DNA of 64,000 nt from Lunularia cruciata (GCA_948567375.1 OX419755.1:65538944-65602943); one strand, 5' to 3'. Positions 12,896-25,612 are shown, counted from the stretch's first letter. Numbers and translations are program-made. Notes: generated by a model not told the origin, from the letters alone.

Positions 12896-15800
12896 TCTAT
12901 TGTAAGTCGTATATATGTACAGGTCAGGAAGGTGTAGCTAGGCCAAAATTTGTGAAAACACAACCCACAACACTGTGAAGGAAACTTTTTTCATGCGTAC
13001 CTTGTCTAGATCCTTGAACTCTATGGCAAGACTCGTTAACACACTCATATTGTGACTACTGTGGCGAGGCAGTCGAGTCACCACTGCCACTAATGCAATG
13101 GTCCTTTGTAGCAGTGAAACTTTTCCAGTTTCATAATCGAACTAAACATCACAACAGTAACTGTACTTTTCCTCAACTTCAAAGCTTCCCTTTTCTTTCT
13201 CTTCTTCGAGAGCGATGGAAAGAAAGTGTGAAGCTCGCAAGTGGAGGAATTTTCAAGTTGCTCTGTTGCTTTCTGGTCAGGTCAGGCAGGGGCTCCTCTC
13301 ATATGTACAACGCGAGGCTTGTCAATATAGGCTTTACTAGACTACTCCTAAAGGTCAGTACATGATATTAGCGGAGCTTAGCACTACAACAAAGCTACTG
13401 TCAGCTAGGTACAGTATATATTTCTAGCAGCAAGTCTTCTATTGGTGGTTATATATCCTGTACGAATGAGATTTGATTATCACAGGACAGACACACGAAC
13501 CTCAATCTGAAAGAAAGCACTTAGAGCGACCCCTTTTGTTAAAGAGTTTCTAGCTAGGTGAGCTCAGGCTAATCTGGAACTTCGTCCTGTTTCGGACATC
13601 TGCTAGCTTCTAACAGCAATCGGAAGTGGGCACAACCAATTTTTTGGGACTGTTTGGATTTTTAAAGCAGACCCTTTCAACTCTCCTTGCTTCGATCGTC
13701 CAAATTCTTTCTCTACCTTGAGTATGCATGCAACACTGCGTGTATATCGACCACTCCCGTGTATCCCCCTCAACCCTCGCCTCGATTCCTTGTGCCCTGT
13801 ACGCTTCGACCTCTTTCACATTCTTGCTCTACCTTTTGTATGCACGCATGTATGCATACATCCGTTTAGTCCCGTGTACATTACCTACACCCCCACCTCA
13901 CTCTCCTCGCTCTCCTACAACTCACATGTTAGTTCGCTTGTTGTCCTTCCTCATCCTATGCCTTACATCAACTGTCACGCTTGTTGTGGTGAAAGTATCG
14001 TGGTCGTCCAGGTCTTGTGTCTGCATTCGTTTGATGCAGTTCAGTCGGTCCTGTCCTAACAACTCGCTTTTGAAAATTTCAAAAATCATACATCATCGAG
14101 TTGTTATCATTAACCCTCCCCACCGGCAGTGTACCGATTGACACACGCCTGTCCGTGACTATCACGAACCTGCCCTTCGCCACTCCTAACCAGCGCTAGC
14201 AGCCCCGGCCGAACGAGAACGGGTTTCGCAACCCGGACAGCATTCTCACAGAGTACTGCCGCGAACTCAGAGCAGCTGTAACAATGACTCCTTCGTCCAG
14301 ACGTTTCCAAAAGGCTTCGTCGTCATCTATACACACACACATACATGACGTATTACCCCATTCATGATTTAAACTTTAAACTTTCCTGAACTACAGTATC
14401 GGAATGGAGAACCACACCTTCTGTGGATCACACACATCCATTTGCCAAGGAAAAACCGTAAACTTAGAACGCAGGTAACAGACCCGAAAACCGGGTAACC
14501 TCCTGAAATAACTCCAGTTTACTCCCGGTCATGCATGCCACGCTCACGTCCTAAAACTGCTACTGTAGTTTGGGATTGGAGCAGCAGGCCGTATAGGGAA
14601 GAAGCTTCGGCACCCGAGGCTAGGGGCGACAACAAACTTTCGGGAAGGAAGCATCGGAGAAGCTGTTTGGATGCGCTAAAGACAGGAACTTGAACGCTAA
14701 AGAACATTCCTGTGCCACGATCTTGGTCTGTTTCTGTCGTGGCGAGTGGGTGGACGCGGTATCCTTCTGTCCGTTGCCGCGTGGTTGCGACAAAAGATGT
14801 GTCGAATGTGGCTTCGAGGGAACGTCCGTTTGCTAACTTTGGTGGATAGACCTTTGACTTCACATGGGTCCATCCTTGACTCTAGCGTTTGGGGTTGGTG
14901 TTGGTGCACAAACTGTTCAGATATTCAGGGCAGCGCATGTCGACTTTGTATTCACGAGAAATCCGGAGGGCACGTTGGAAACCAGATGATTGCGCCTCGG
15001 TGACTACCAATTCCAAGTCCAATGCAGAATGCGAAGGAATTCAAGCGCAATGCTGATTGTTGGAAGATGTAGCTTGGTTTATTCTATTCAGTCGAAGCTT
15101 TTTCGTCCGTTCTTGAAACATTCGATATCGCATTATGCTTATATTAGTTAGGCTGTAACAGACCTAGGAGGTCAGAGGTTACAACTGATCAGGATTCATC
15201 GAGATGATGGAACTCCTTGTACAGTAGTGATTACCTAGATTTCGAACCATTACTCTTCTGCATCCATGAGTTGCTAACGAAGCGGTTTTAAGAGAGAAAC
15301 ATACGTCGATTGCACAGTTTCTGAAGTACTTTGTATGCATCTAATACCATGCTGTTTGTTTAGCGCGGATAAGATTTTCTAGGTCACATGAGATTTACAA
15401 TCTAGCGACGATAGGAGAGTTTACGTCGCGATTGATGTTTACCGTACCCCTAACCTAAGCTCTGACTTGACTGAAAGGACGAATCCTCGTCAATCGCTGG
15501 AAATTAGGTCTTTGGTTTCTATAAGTAATGCAGGAAGTTCTCTACAACTGTTGATGTTGTATGAATCTGGACCTAGCACTGAACAGACCAACAGCATCTT
15601 CGAACTGCTGTTCTCTGGCGTCCCAAGGGAAGGACCAAGCGAGAAGAATGTGAGGAAACAACCTGGACAGAACTGTGAAAGAGATTCAGTAAAAAATAAA
15701 TGTATCCAAACTGGGAGAAATTGTCTCTCCATCGTGCAAAATCAAATCCAAAATGTGATACAATCCTGCTATTTTGTATTCGGGCATTTCTCGTGGTCCC

Positions 15801-18749
15801 AATAGAAACAGATCAGTGAAGACAAGGTGGCATGCAATCCTTTCTGGATATCCCATCTTTCATAAAGGGCTGCAACATCAAGGCTGCTGCTGTTGGAAGA
15901 GGAAGAATGCTGCCCTCATTCGCGCCTAGTTTTGAGTAGCATAAAATCTCATCTTGAGGTTTATCAGAACCTGAAAAGGTCAGGTCCTTTCTGCGAAACT
16001 ATACAGTACCAGAACCTGTCGTAACGAGTTGTCAATACAGTGGAGTCAAGTGGCTGCTCTAAAAAACTCGAATTTAAGAGACTGCATTCGATCTCACATC
16101 CTTGGAACTAGACATGAAATGCGCTGGGCCTCATACGGTAGTATCATTCTACTGTCTAGTGGCCGCTCCTCCAAATCATGCGCGTATGAATCTGCAGAAA
16201 GCGCGATCTCAAAGCCTGAGGACTAGACATCAAATGCGCTAGACCCCTCATACAAGCTCGAACAGTGGTCTCAAGCTGCTTCTCTAGAAGGAAACAATGT
16301 GCACGAATGAATCGGAGAGTCTGAGTTTGATCTCAAACCCCAGGAACAGGACATGAACTTCGCTAGACCTCATACCAGGACACGAGAAAGAAGCTCCCGT
16401 AATCAGCATCAAAAAAGAACGCCGATGCTGAGGGCTGGTTTCCTGTGGCTGAAAGAGCATGATTCTTCTACACAAAAGTCCGCATTCGCCGAACAACATG
16501 ATCTCGAAGTGCAGGTCTTGGTGCAGCATGTGTAATAATCGTTGCCATAGTATTTCCGATTGGTTTCATCTTTGAAATTATATTTTTGACATCTATGAAA
16601 TCTTCTGGCTCCATTTCACAACCATTTCTAGTATGTGTAACATCAAAATAATTATTTAATTAACCATAGCTGAGGTTAACTCAAATGAGTTCATGTAATT
16701 ACCGATTAACAATGTAATGGCGGGCCATATGTGCCAGGATAAATTCTTGACTCACAATGTGTGATCCGATGTCCATTCAAAAAGTCATTTGACGACACCA
16801 TTTTAGGGTTCAATATGTAAATTATAGGCTTCAGATTATATTTCCCTAGACTCGACTACTTAAGTGTTCGATGATGATATTCTAACTCATGGATTTCGTA
16901 GTTTTGTAGAGCAGCGATGACTGGATTATGGGATCCTGTAATTCTGTCAATCCTGTAATTCTGTCAAAAGGATAAACCAATCCACGAGATACTCAACAAC
17001 AAAGTATTATATCAAACTAATTGCTAAATGGGAATGATGTGTAAGGGAGATGTGTCGTTAAGAAGCATATAGCAAATCGCACGTATATTGAGAAATCCAG
17101 AGAAATTGTCAGATTTGAGTGGAAGCTCGTCGCGGAGAACATACTGACCTCAAAACACATTTCTTCTTCAAAGCAAATATCTGCATTTATGTGCCTAGGA
17201 TGATGTTCCTCTTATGATGAATCACTGCTGTTCTAAGCATTCCACATGACGGCAGCGGAGCTGCTAGCCTCATTTTTCGAGAGGCAATTCCTAAACCAAC
17301 AGTTGTGACAGAAACTAGTGAGAAAATAGTAGCATGACTCGACTTGCAGCATATTCGGTTCCAGATAAAGATATTAGATAACACATATCTCAGTACATGC
17401 TCGGTCATAGAGAACTAGGTTTTCCCCTAACTGTTTCAGTGGGGAAAAGGATTCAAGAAGGAGACTATATTGACTTCCAACTTCACTTCTGAATCAGAAC
17501 TTGTTCTCCTACAGGATACTAGAGATCTTTAGGTAGTGGTCAGACCAGGTTCAGCACAATCTTGTCTTTCATACTGCTTTGCATCTCGAGCCATAATGAA
17601 CTAAGAAATGCTGAATAATTACAGCTCGATGTATTTTGCGCTCGACCCACTTCATAGGTGCAGGGTTAAAAATTCCATACGCATGAATGGTCCAGATCAC
17701 CCCGATTTATGTTTCAAAACTTTACATCCCCAAATTGACACGGTAGTGAAAATCTGAGCTGGTGCGTACTTGATCTACGAGAGAAGTTTCGGATAACCTC
17801 TTTAAGCGAAGTAGTTTCGAGATAAAGACCGAATGAAAAAAGTTAATTTCTATATGCATCTATCAACAGGAAGTCTGTGCTGCGTTCCCACATAATTTAG
17901 TTTCACTATATGTAAGCGGTTTGTCTGCTCCACATCCAGTCTTTATCGGATATCTGCCTTCCCTCAACTCCCTAATTAGCGATTCTTCATTAAAGACACA
18001 ACGAGTTGACCAAATGTTTGACACTGACGAGCTTGTACGTACAAGGAACTAGTTCGTTACACGTAAGAGGTGAAAAAGCTTGTTTAGGTCGTTGTAAAAG
18101 AAGACATGCCTCTAGCTTAACTTCAGCAGCACACTCCCAGGACTAACAAACTTAATGAAACAGATGTTATACAGCAAACCATTCCAATGACAAACGCTTG
18201 CATGATACAGCGATGATAAATATACATGATAACTAGTTGGTATACAGAATGGACAGGTACACCGCCTTAACTCATTACTTAAAAAATTATGCGCACTTCC
18301 AATGTCTTGAAACTTCTACGATACATCAGAGTGTCGAACCTTTTCTTTCTCGGTCGCCAGTGGCCTTCAAAACACAGCAAACAATGACACATTAAGAGGT
18401 CAAACAAATCACTATGGCTCGTATCTGTACATATCAGTTCTAAAGCAATGCACACTGCATCTTGATAGACGCGGAAACCTGTACACTGATGTTAATACAC
18501 CCTAAGATCCCACCTAATCCTTGAGGTTGTAGGGAACGAAAATTACACTTACATGATCACAGTCTTGAGTCCCAATCGATGAACCCTTAGTCTTAGGGGC
18601 TGCTCACCCTCATCTAATGGGAACTTCCTGGGGAAGTCTACAGAACATGCCAGTCGTAGCTTGGTATGTTCTCCAAACATAATCAAGTGTTCATCAAACT
18701 CCAAACCTGTGAACAGATAGAAAAGGTGAGACCAAGGGCTAGCTTATAT
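12896..18749. other. PI4K-gamma 3' region and intergenic DNA
   Basis: The first few hundred bases are probably the 3' UTR of the kinase gene; no clear AATAAA signal was seen. Overlapping short frames at 13.7-14.1 kb are CT-rich low-complexity shadows. A frame at 15467-15805 (112 codons) has no recognisable domain. A three-copy tandem repeat is listed separately. The block 18547-18707 on the minus strand reads as a protein-like segment (LEFDEHLIMFGEH...) after a TTCACAG acceptor and may be an alternative last exon of the gene at 18750-21239. Confidence 0.5.
16089..16380. repeat. diverged tandem repeat, three copies of about 115-123 bp
   Basis: The phrase GATCTCA followed about 20 bases later by AGACAT or GGACAT, then GCGCT/CGCT and CTCATAC, recurs starting near 16089, 16204 and 16327. 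The copies have diverged by point changes and small indels. They are non-coding as far as can be seen. Confidence 0.6.
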
Positions 18750-21239
18750 TCATGTAGCGCGTAGGTAATTCCAGCTTCCGTCAAAAGGAAGGTCTTCTAT
18801 GTGTGGTCTCAATTCAAGAAAAAGCAAGCCAAAAGGTACATTAGAGAGCTGAAACTGGAGTCTGACAATGACTCTTTGGTCCAGATACGCCTGGCCTAGT
18901 ACTAAGGAAATCAAAGAGACTGATTGAAAGCAAGAAACAAGGAAAGGAAACACACGACAGAAGTCTGCATTACCTCCCGGAGTTAAATGCAGCCCGGTAT
19001 TAAGGGGATTGAAGAAACTGATCATCAACCGGGCACCGCTGCTCGTCCAAATTTCTTCAAAAGTGGTTGCCAAAGGTATTCTGCAACCACAGATGTAAGA
19101 GTTAATGCTTTAAGACCAGGTCTGAATTGAGGTAACAGTCTCCCCTGAGAAAGTTGGAAATTCAACCCTCAGCACATAACTGGGTTGTAGTAGGATCCGA
19201 TCTGAATGCAATTTTGGTGAAGAACATTCACAACTGAGTGGTCCCAGTACTCAACAAGGTTGATACGAATATTTCAGATGCTTTTGCTTCAATACAGCTG
19301 GTGGCAATCGAGTCATTTCACTTTGAGGAGATCTAGGCACTTCAATCTGAGGTATTGAGGTAAGAGAATCTTATACAACCACATGCACATCTAGCCTAGT
19401 TTAATACTACTATTCAGATAGTAAGTGATGTAAACTAAGTACGATATTGAAACGATGCACCTGTTATATCAGACGTACAATGAGAACGGCACACTCACCT
19501 GTATTTGGCATTTATTGCTAGTCTGGTGCCGCCTAAAGGCCACTTCCCTCTTAGCTCAATTTCTGGCATAGGAAGAAGGTGCAACGCCACGTGCCTTGCC
19601 TTCAGCCGGAGCTTTGGATGTAGCCGGCCTTTGTCCAACTCTATATTCATTCCAAATCCAAAATTTATATCCCAGTGTTTCCTTGCCTCCCCGATAAGGT
19701 GTTGTGGGGCATCCCATACCTGGCAAGGGACTCCCATAATCAATACTTCCAAATGTGGAGGGCCCTTAGTAAGTGATAACCTGAGGGAGGGTCGAGTGAT
19801 ACAATACACCAATACGCTAGTCATGAGCTTTTGGCCTTGGTTTAGAAGCAAACAATAGGAAATATTAAGTAACGAGTAACACAAAATCATCACTTGATCA
19901 ACCAGTCTCAGACGCTGACTGTCATGTCATTTTACTCTAGCTAGGGCCCATCACTCAATAGCGGAATGACAATGTCCGCGGCTGTTACCGGACTCTTCCA
20001 TTCCATGAATACATGCAATGGAGTTCTATGTTCAACAGTGTAGTGTCCAGAATGTCGGTTACTTCGAGTGGAAGCAAGGGAAAGTCATGAATCAACACCT
20101 TGTATTGTAACATACTCCCGGTTGCAGAACCCTCAAAAGAACAAAGAAGACGACATGAGTGCAGACGAGCGTATTTAAAACTAAATTTGAGTTTCAACCA
20201 CAAGTTCTCCTGATTCATAGAAATGCCTTCAGTATAGCGACCATAAAATCATACGCACCTGCATGATTTTGAGACGAGCACCACCTCCTTGAATTCCGTT
20301 CAACCATCCTCGGGATGCATGAGTGTCTTCCTCTTCTGCATGATATGTAGATGAAAAGACAAAGGATGAAGGCAAAGCACCGTATTCAGACCGACTAGCT
20401 CCAGCAACTTAACTAAAAATTAGATTACAAAGCTGGTTCCAGTCCGGATTTAACCAGTTGACTTTACAGGAGGACTGCTAAACAGATTTCAAACTTCAAC
20501 AGCGTAACTTACCAGAGTGTAACCATTGCGTATCTTTGAAGTGTCAAAACATGAAGAATTCTCTCTCCAACTCAAGTTTTTAGATTCATCTTTATCTAAG
20601 CGAATCTTCAACAGCAGGTTAACTTCTATGACTATACTGATTTGGTCACCCCCAAGGCCGACACCAGAATATGCATTACCTTTCCATGACTCAAAAAGTA
20701 GCCGTAGCACCTTACAACCAATGCGACGAAATCTTGATAGAGGAGAAATAGCAGAGTGAACTCGAACAGTCGTCTGTTGAATCAACTTTCACATTAGGAA
20801 AAGGGAAAATTCAGAAGAATCATCAAGGAAGATTGCATACGTCCTTACCATCGTAATACTCACGGCCTCCGTGTGATGCCGAAGTCCCAGCAGGAGCTCC
20901 TCCATGCCTTTGACGTCGATTCCCTACCACCGGTCCATTGTAATTAAGACTACGCCTCATATCAACTCTCAATATAGTTCGCGAACCACGCCATACTGGC
21001 TTAACCATTCTTTGCAGCAAGTACCCTCCCAGCGTCTCATGCTCTTCCGCAGGTCCAAAGTAAGGATCCCTTCGAGGACTCCTGGGAAACTCATCTTCCT
21101 GGCGCTTGTAATCGTATTCCGAGTAAGGAGGTGCGGATGGCTCGTAACCCGGACGATAATCGCCTAAAAATTCATCCCTGTCTTCGAAACTCGTCGCCAT
21201 TCTCTCCCGCGAACGGGGAGTTTGATAATCATCCACCAT
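18750..21239 (-). CDS. multi-exon host gene of unknown function
   Basis: I do not recognise the family. Exon 1 (21239-20849) starts at an ATG and encodes a hydrophilic, Arg/Tyr/Pro-rich N-terminus (MVDDYQTPRSRERM...) with a VKPVWRGSRTILRVDMRRSL segment. It ends at G/GTAAGG. Downstream, a phase-coherent chain can be built: exon 20335 or 20407 to 20259 (ends ATGCAG/GTGCGT), 20209-19989 (G/GTAACA), 19816-19499 (CAG/GTGAGT), 19080-18974 (GAG/GTAATG) and 18919-18750 (after TTTCAATCAG, ending TGA). The phases 0, 2, 2 and 1 match at each junction. The part between 20848 and 20513 holds one or two more exons that I could not resolve. The middle is rich in alternating hydrophobic/polar stretches, compatible with beta strands. 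No transmembrane helix or catalytic motif was identified. Intact splice sites argue for a live gene. Confidence 0.6.
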
Positions 21240-22770
21240 CGCCTCCTCCCAACTCTCGAACTCAAATTTCGTATCTTGTGATCATCCAATTCCGAGCTCC
21301 TCGAGAAATTCAGCTCTCATTGAGCTGTCTGGTTCTGTCTTCTCCGTCTACGCCCATTCTTTCATTCGTCAAGATTCCGTAACTCTGTTCACTTTCCGTA
21401 AGTATTTGACGTGAGCGGCAATCCCGTATGTGCTAATCGCTGTCTTTTACTGTTAGCAGAAGATGGGTCTAGTGCACATGGATAAACATTAATAGATACA
21501 GAGCATATTTCCATTTATGTGGGTTGCGCATATAATCACATGTAATTAGTAGCAAGCACTAGAGTAACACTTCAACTGAAAATTTTCTGAATGTTTATAA
21601 ATTCATGTCAGCAGAAAAAATTCCTAAATCTAGCCAATAGTCTGGTAATCCTTAGCTAATGGCGCTTTTCCTACATACCCGCACGGGCATCCACATTTCT
21701 ATTCCATAAGAAATCGTGTACCACAGTATGTGGATAAATTTCGTTCGGAGGATACTCGGGGAAAGAAGGAATGATTTTCGATTTTGTGGAATGGAATGGA
21801 AGGGAAAAGTTCCATTGAGAGTTCCAAAAACTTTTATAAATAATAGAGAAAATTTATATTTCCATATTCACTTTTTTTTATTTTCACACTTCCACTTGTA
21901 AGGTGGTTCCAATTGGCGGTCGGATCTGAGGCCATCTATCTTCGCCGTTCTTGAGAGCCGATGTCATCGCTCGGATATATGGGGGATGTGGAAACATAAA
22001 ATAGGAGGTGCAGCATAATAATAAATTTTATTTTTCTTTTCCAAGATTGTGCTTTTTACGGCTCGGTTTTGGACAAAGAAATCACAAGGGAATCCTTGGG
22101 ATATTTTTAAGGGTTATACTTTGGCGTAGTCATGAAAGATGCCTACAGACTTCACACATGACGACTAGTTCATAATGTGTGGTTGTCTTTTGTGTATTAA
22201 GAAGCGATTAGCGTTAATCACTCATACAATCACTCAATGAGAACTCAATCTTGGGACCATTCTCCTTACGTATTGTTGCATGGACGCGTGGAAGCTATAA
22301 GAGATTCTTCTTGGGAACTCCTAGTGATGCCAAGTGTCGGTAACTTTTATGAAAACCTTGTCGACAAGCAGAAGATGCGGAAGCTAATGGAGGACTATAG
22401 TTCAGTTTGACATCAAGACACATTGGGTCATCGGGGGAATGTGAGAGTGAAGAACGAGAAGAATGTATCCATTTTCATATGTATTTTGAGCTAGGTTACA
22501 AGTAGGTAGAAGTAAAGATTCTTAAAAAAAAACGATTCTATTTTTATCCAGATTGAAAATTAGAGAAAATTAGGTAATTATATGTTTATATTTTTGAGTG
22601 TTTCCAATGAGTATTAAAATATAATGATTACATGGATGAGAATTTTTTTTTCCCATCTCTTGATGTTCATACCATGAAACTTTTCATGTGGAAAAAATGC
22701 ACAAAGACAAGGGTTTTGGACCAATTGGGATATCCATGGAGATAATCACATCTATATTGTTTATATATGG
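21240..22770. other. upstream flank of the unknown gene; no gene seen
   Basis: The first 150 bases are CT-rich and probably the promoter and leader of the minus-strand gene ending at 18750. The remainder is AT-rich with A-runs and no supportable coding region. Confidence 0.5.
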
Positions 22771-23470
22771 GGATTAGTTTGTCCCTTAGACTCGTATATC
22801 ATCTTTACTCCTAAAGTGCTATATATATACTTAATACCATTATTTGATTTCTTCTGCCATGTGGAATGTGATCGTATGCTTGTGGGCGGATGCCGTCTGA
22901 TTATGGACAGGTGGTCCACTTGGTCCTTCACTTCATATGAGGCTGAATTTACCGCCATGCTTTGCACTCTTGTGGGATGCCCTAAAACTTTTTCAGTGCT
23001 CTTAATTGCTTCTCTGTTCGCCTTTGTTTCTCTTGCTTGACTTGCCTAAATCCCTTCTTGGGCAGCACTGAGGTTTCTTGCTCTCCACTCGTCCCTTCCC
23101 ATGCAGCACTGAGTTTTCTTGTGATGATGTTTCTTGCTTCCCACTACTTCTGAGGGGCACTTTAGGGAGCAGCCAAGTTTGCCTTAGTGCTCATGAGTTT
23201 ACAAGCAAAAACTTGGTACAAGGGGTACTAACAATTGCTCAGCTACTTTAGCGCTGCGTGAGGCATTGATGAAGTTGTAGATGTTTTTGTGGAGGTTTAC
23301 CATGGCTACCTTCTGCTTCCCTTAGCTGTTTGGCATCTCAAGACTCCAACGTCCATAGCGCTGGTTGTGATATTATTTATATTCTGTCCTCTTATGCTTT
23401 GCTCTTGTTACCCTTTTACACTTTGACCCATTTTTGCAGCCATATTATCTTAGAACTCTTGTTTTTTTCC

Positions 23471-23582
23471 ACTCTTCTATTCCCCAACTAATTCCCTCCA
23501 TAGTACTTTCCCTTTGCTCCTTGAGTACTCTTCTATTCCCCAACTAATTCCCTCCATAGTATTTTTCCTTTGCTCTTTGACT
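23471..23582 (+). repeat. tandem duplication, 56 bp unit
   Basis: ACTCTTCTATTCCCCAAC begins at 23471 and again at 23527, followed by nearly identical sequence to CCTTTGCTC. It is a recent local duplication inside the retroposed repeat. Confidence 0.75.
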
Positions 23583-23990
23583 GCTTCCTTCTTTGCCCTC
23601 TTGTGTCTACAATGTTCCTACTCTATTCAAGCCCATGTTCTTCATATTTGTTCATGCACTGCTTACTTGCGGGTTCTTCATCTTTGTTCACACACTACTT
23701 ACTAGCGGGCTCTTACATAATGTTTACTATTCCTTTTTATCTTTTGCATAGATGCTCTTGATTTCAAGTTCTTTACTAGTCTATTGGCCATATATTTTTC
23801 TCAATTGGTTTCAATTATGCTTTTTAGCAAGTTACATTCAATGCATTCTACCTTAGGGCTTTAACACTACTCTAGCATTGTGATTCATGTACATATTGCT
23901 TATCTTTTATTTGCAGTTCATGAGTTTTGGATAACCCGTTCTTAGAACGGCTTTTGTTCTCATATACCTATATATACCAATTAAGCTCTT

Positions 23991-24016
23991 GGTCTCATAG
24001 TTGGCACTATGAGACC
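23991..24016. repeat. perfect 11 bp hairpin near the retrocopy 3' end
   Basis: GGTCTCATAGT (23991-24001), loop TGGC, ACTATGAGACC (24006-24016). It lies about 37 bases before an A9 run at the end of the retroposed repeat, so it could be a 3'-terminal RNA stem used in reverse-transcriptase recognition. That role is inference. Confidence 0.75.
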
Positions 24017-24062
24017 ACAATGGCGGTGTTGTATTTTGGTTTACGTAGCCCGTAAAAAAAAA

Positions 24063-24777
24063 CATTTATCATGGTTATCTCCACATTAGTCAAGTAAGTT
24101 GTCTGATAGATCCCATGGATGAGACATTTGCCATGTGAGCAATCTATATACATGTATGCAATTGTCCATGTAGGTTACGATCTTCTCTTGTTCAAGGGTC
24201 TGATGTATATATCATGAGGGAGAGTGGAGAGAGTAGTGTGTGTTTTAGTTGAGGAGTCTTGAGAAGGAGGAGGACGTTGGGAGTGAGAGTTGTAACAGAG
24301 CGCGAGTGGTAGAGCATCGGAGGTCACATTTGAGCATGAGATGTCCCATGCTCCGGATCTGCCACTCCCAAATCCTTTTCTCATCATGCTTCAGATTTTA
24401 CACCATGATGGCTCATGGGATTGGATGGTGGTACATTTTGGGGTGGTGTTCATGGAGTTTGTGATGGGAAATCCGGATCCTATCGTCCTTCTGGTGCTTA
24501 CTTATGAACATGTTTAGGACTTGACAATCTATGTATTTCTATAGTTGGGGTATGCCTGAATTTTTGCTCATAAGCTTCAAGGTGGAGTTGTGGGGTCCAT
24601 TTGTCAAAAAGTGAAGGAACTAAAGGACAAATTTCCAAGAGATTGGGTCCCAAGAGAAGGAGTTTGGAGTTTTTGACCATTGAGGGAGTTAGGTAAGGGA
24701 ATTTGAGAAGTAAAGACCATGGTTGGAGAGAGGAACTAACAAGCTACAATTTGGAGACTAAAATTAGACGATTTGAG
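24063..24777. other. no gene seen
   Basis: This is about 700 bases between the retrocopy and the methyltransferase-bearing element. Only short frames of low quality occur. TAGAT at 24778-24782 at its right edge is the candidate target-site duplication of the large element. Confidence 0.5.
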
Positions 24778-24783
24778 TAGATG

Positions 24784-24888
24784 TCGTGCGTATATACATT
24801 GCTACACAACATACATCGCTGTCAACATCATACACTATAAAAGCACAACTCACACATAAGTCATACATAGACTCTAAAGTGCCACAAT
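24784..24888 (-). repeat. extra copy of the first 105 bp of the LTR (U3 end)
   Basis: This 105 bp block is repeated at 25341-25445 with a single difference (T here, C there, in CpG). On the minus strand it follows the end of the 3' LTR directly, giving the start of a second LTR. The same 105 bp is missing from the LTR at 33962-34412. The layout matches a circular permutation of a two-LTR molecule. Confidence 0.8.
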
Positions 24889-25445
24889 AATCAGATTGCT
24901 TAACAGTCTCAACTCAACTCAACTCAGATCAGTACTTGATCTGTCACTCTATAAACTGCCAACAACTGGGCACTGATTACAGTCAAGCCACACCCACTCA
25001 AGCATAGAGAATCCAGGTGACGCTCGCCGGCCTCTGTCCACCATAGCCAGGAACTCGAAGGCTCAACATCAGAGAAGTGAGCTCTCTGGAGCTCACTTCG
25101 AAACTATACCCCCTGGACTCGAGCTAGCCCTGAAACCTTAACGGTCCCACTGACGGCACACTCGACGGTGCAAACGGTGCAAAGTGACGGTGGGCCCCAC
25201 CGTGAAGTCAGTACCCCAAACACGAAATCTAACCGTCGGAAAGTAGTCCCTGAGAAACAGCTAGAATAACTCTAACTACCATCACTGGAACTCTAGTGTC
25301 CGAGCATCTAGATGCAGAACTACAAATGGCGTGATAGCTATCGTGCGTATATACATCGCTACACAACATACATCGCTGTCAACATCATACACTATAAAAG
25401 CACAACTCACACATAAGTCATACATAGACTCTAAAGTGCCACAAT
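24888..25445 (-). repeat. 3' LTR of the methyltransferase element (about 557 bp)
   Basis: On the minus strand the LTR begins TTGTGGCACTTTAGAG immediately after the polypurine tract and ends ...CAATCTGATTA. The 447 bp body (24888-25334) matches 33964-34410 with five substitutions, all transitions in CG or CHG context. It contains a perfect 11 bp hairpin. TTTTATAG in the U3 end may serve as a TATA element. Confidence 0.88.
25074..25099. repeat. LTR hairpin, 11 bp stem (copy in 3' LTR)
   Basis: GAAGTGAGCTC, loop TCTG, GAGCTCACTTC. The stem is perfect and is preserved unchanged in the other LTR at 34150-34175. It may be an RNA structure in R/U5 (dimerisation, packaging or polyadenylation control). 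The role is inferred. Confidence 0.7.
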
Positions 25446-25456
25446 CGCCCCCCTAG
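25446..25456 (-). other. polypurine tract of the methyltransferase element
   Basis: On the minus strand CTAGGGGGGCG abuts the LTR start ATTGTGGCAC. A purine-rich run directly before the 3' LTR is the usual plus-strand primer site, and its position fixes the LTR boundary. Confidence 0.75.
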
Positions 25457-25612
25457 CTGGCGGTTAGGTCCCTCTAACTCCAGATAGCCATCTACTCTAA
25501 GTGTATGGTATACCCTCTAATGGGCAAAGATCAGGAGGCCGGGTGCTATGGAGCCCCATCGTTAGTCGCCTGTCTGCAATCTATACCATATAAAGAATGA
25601 ACTAGCTATAGG

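Larger units (their letters stand above)
22771..24062 (+). mobile_element. 5'-truncated retroposed repeat, shared with the tail of the Penelope-like element
   Basis: From about 22771 this segment aligns in direct orientation with 53450-54545. Both contain a CCCTTAGA-TCGTAT start, an AGTGCTATATATAT block, a long CT-rich middle with repeated TTCTTCAT and GTTCA phrases, and a GGATAACCC...AGAACGGCTT...GTTCTCATATACC end. This copy continues about 60 bases further to a perfect hairpin and an A9 run at about 24053-24061, like the tail of a retroposed copy. The 52-54 kb copy follows directly after the Penelope-like RT, so the shared part is probably that element's 3' region. Short open frames inside are not convincing genes. 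Confidence 0.55.

Noticed and set aside
13687-14141. Three overlapping plus-strand frames
   Set aside because: They overlap each other in CT-rich sequence and none shows a domain or coding character.
14519-14863. 114-codon minus-strand frame
   Set aside because: No recognisable motif, no introns with partner exons, and it overlaps other short frames.
24782-25341. Alternative LTR model in which the 105 bp block is the outer end of the LTR and the primer side lacks it
   Set aside because: The polypurine tract abuts the 105 bp block at 25445 and the right-hand LTR ends at the primer-site side without it, so the U3-end model with circular permutation fits better. The alternative is not fully excluded.
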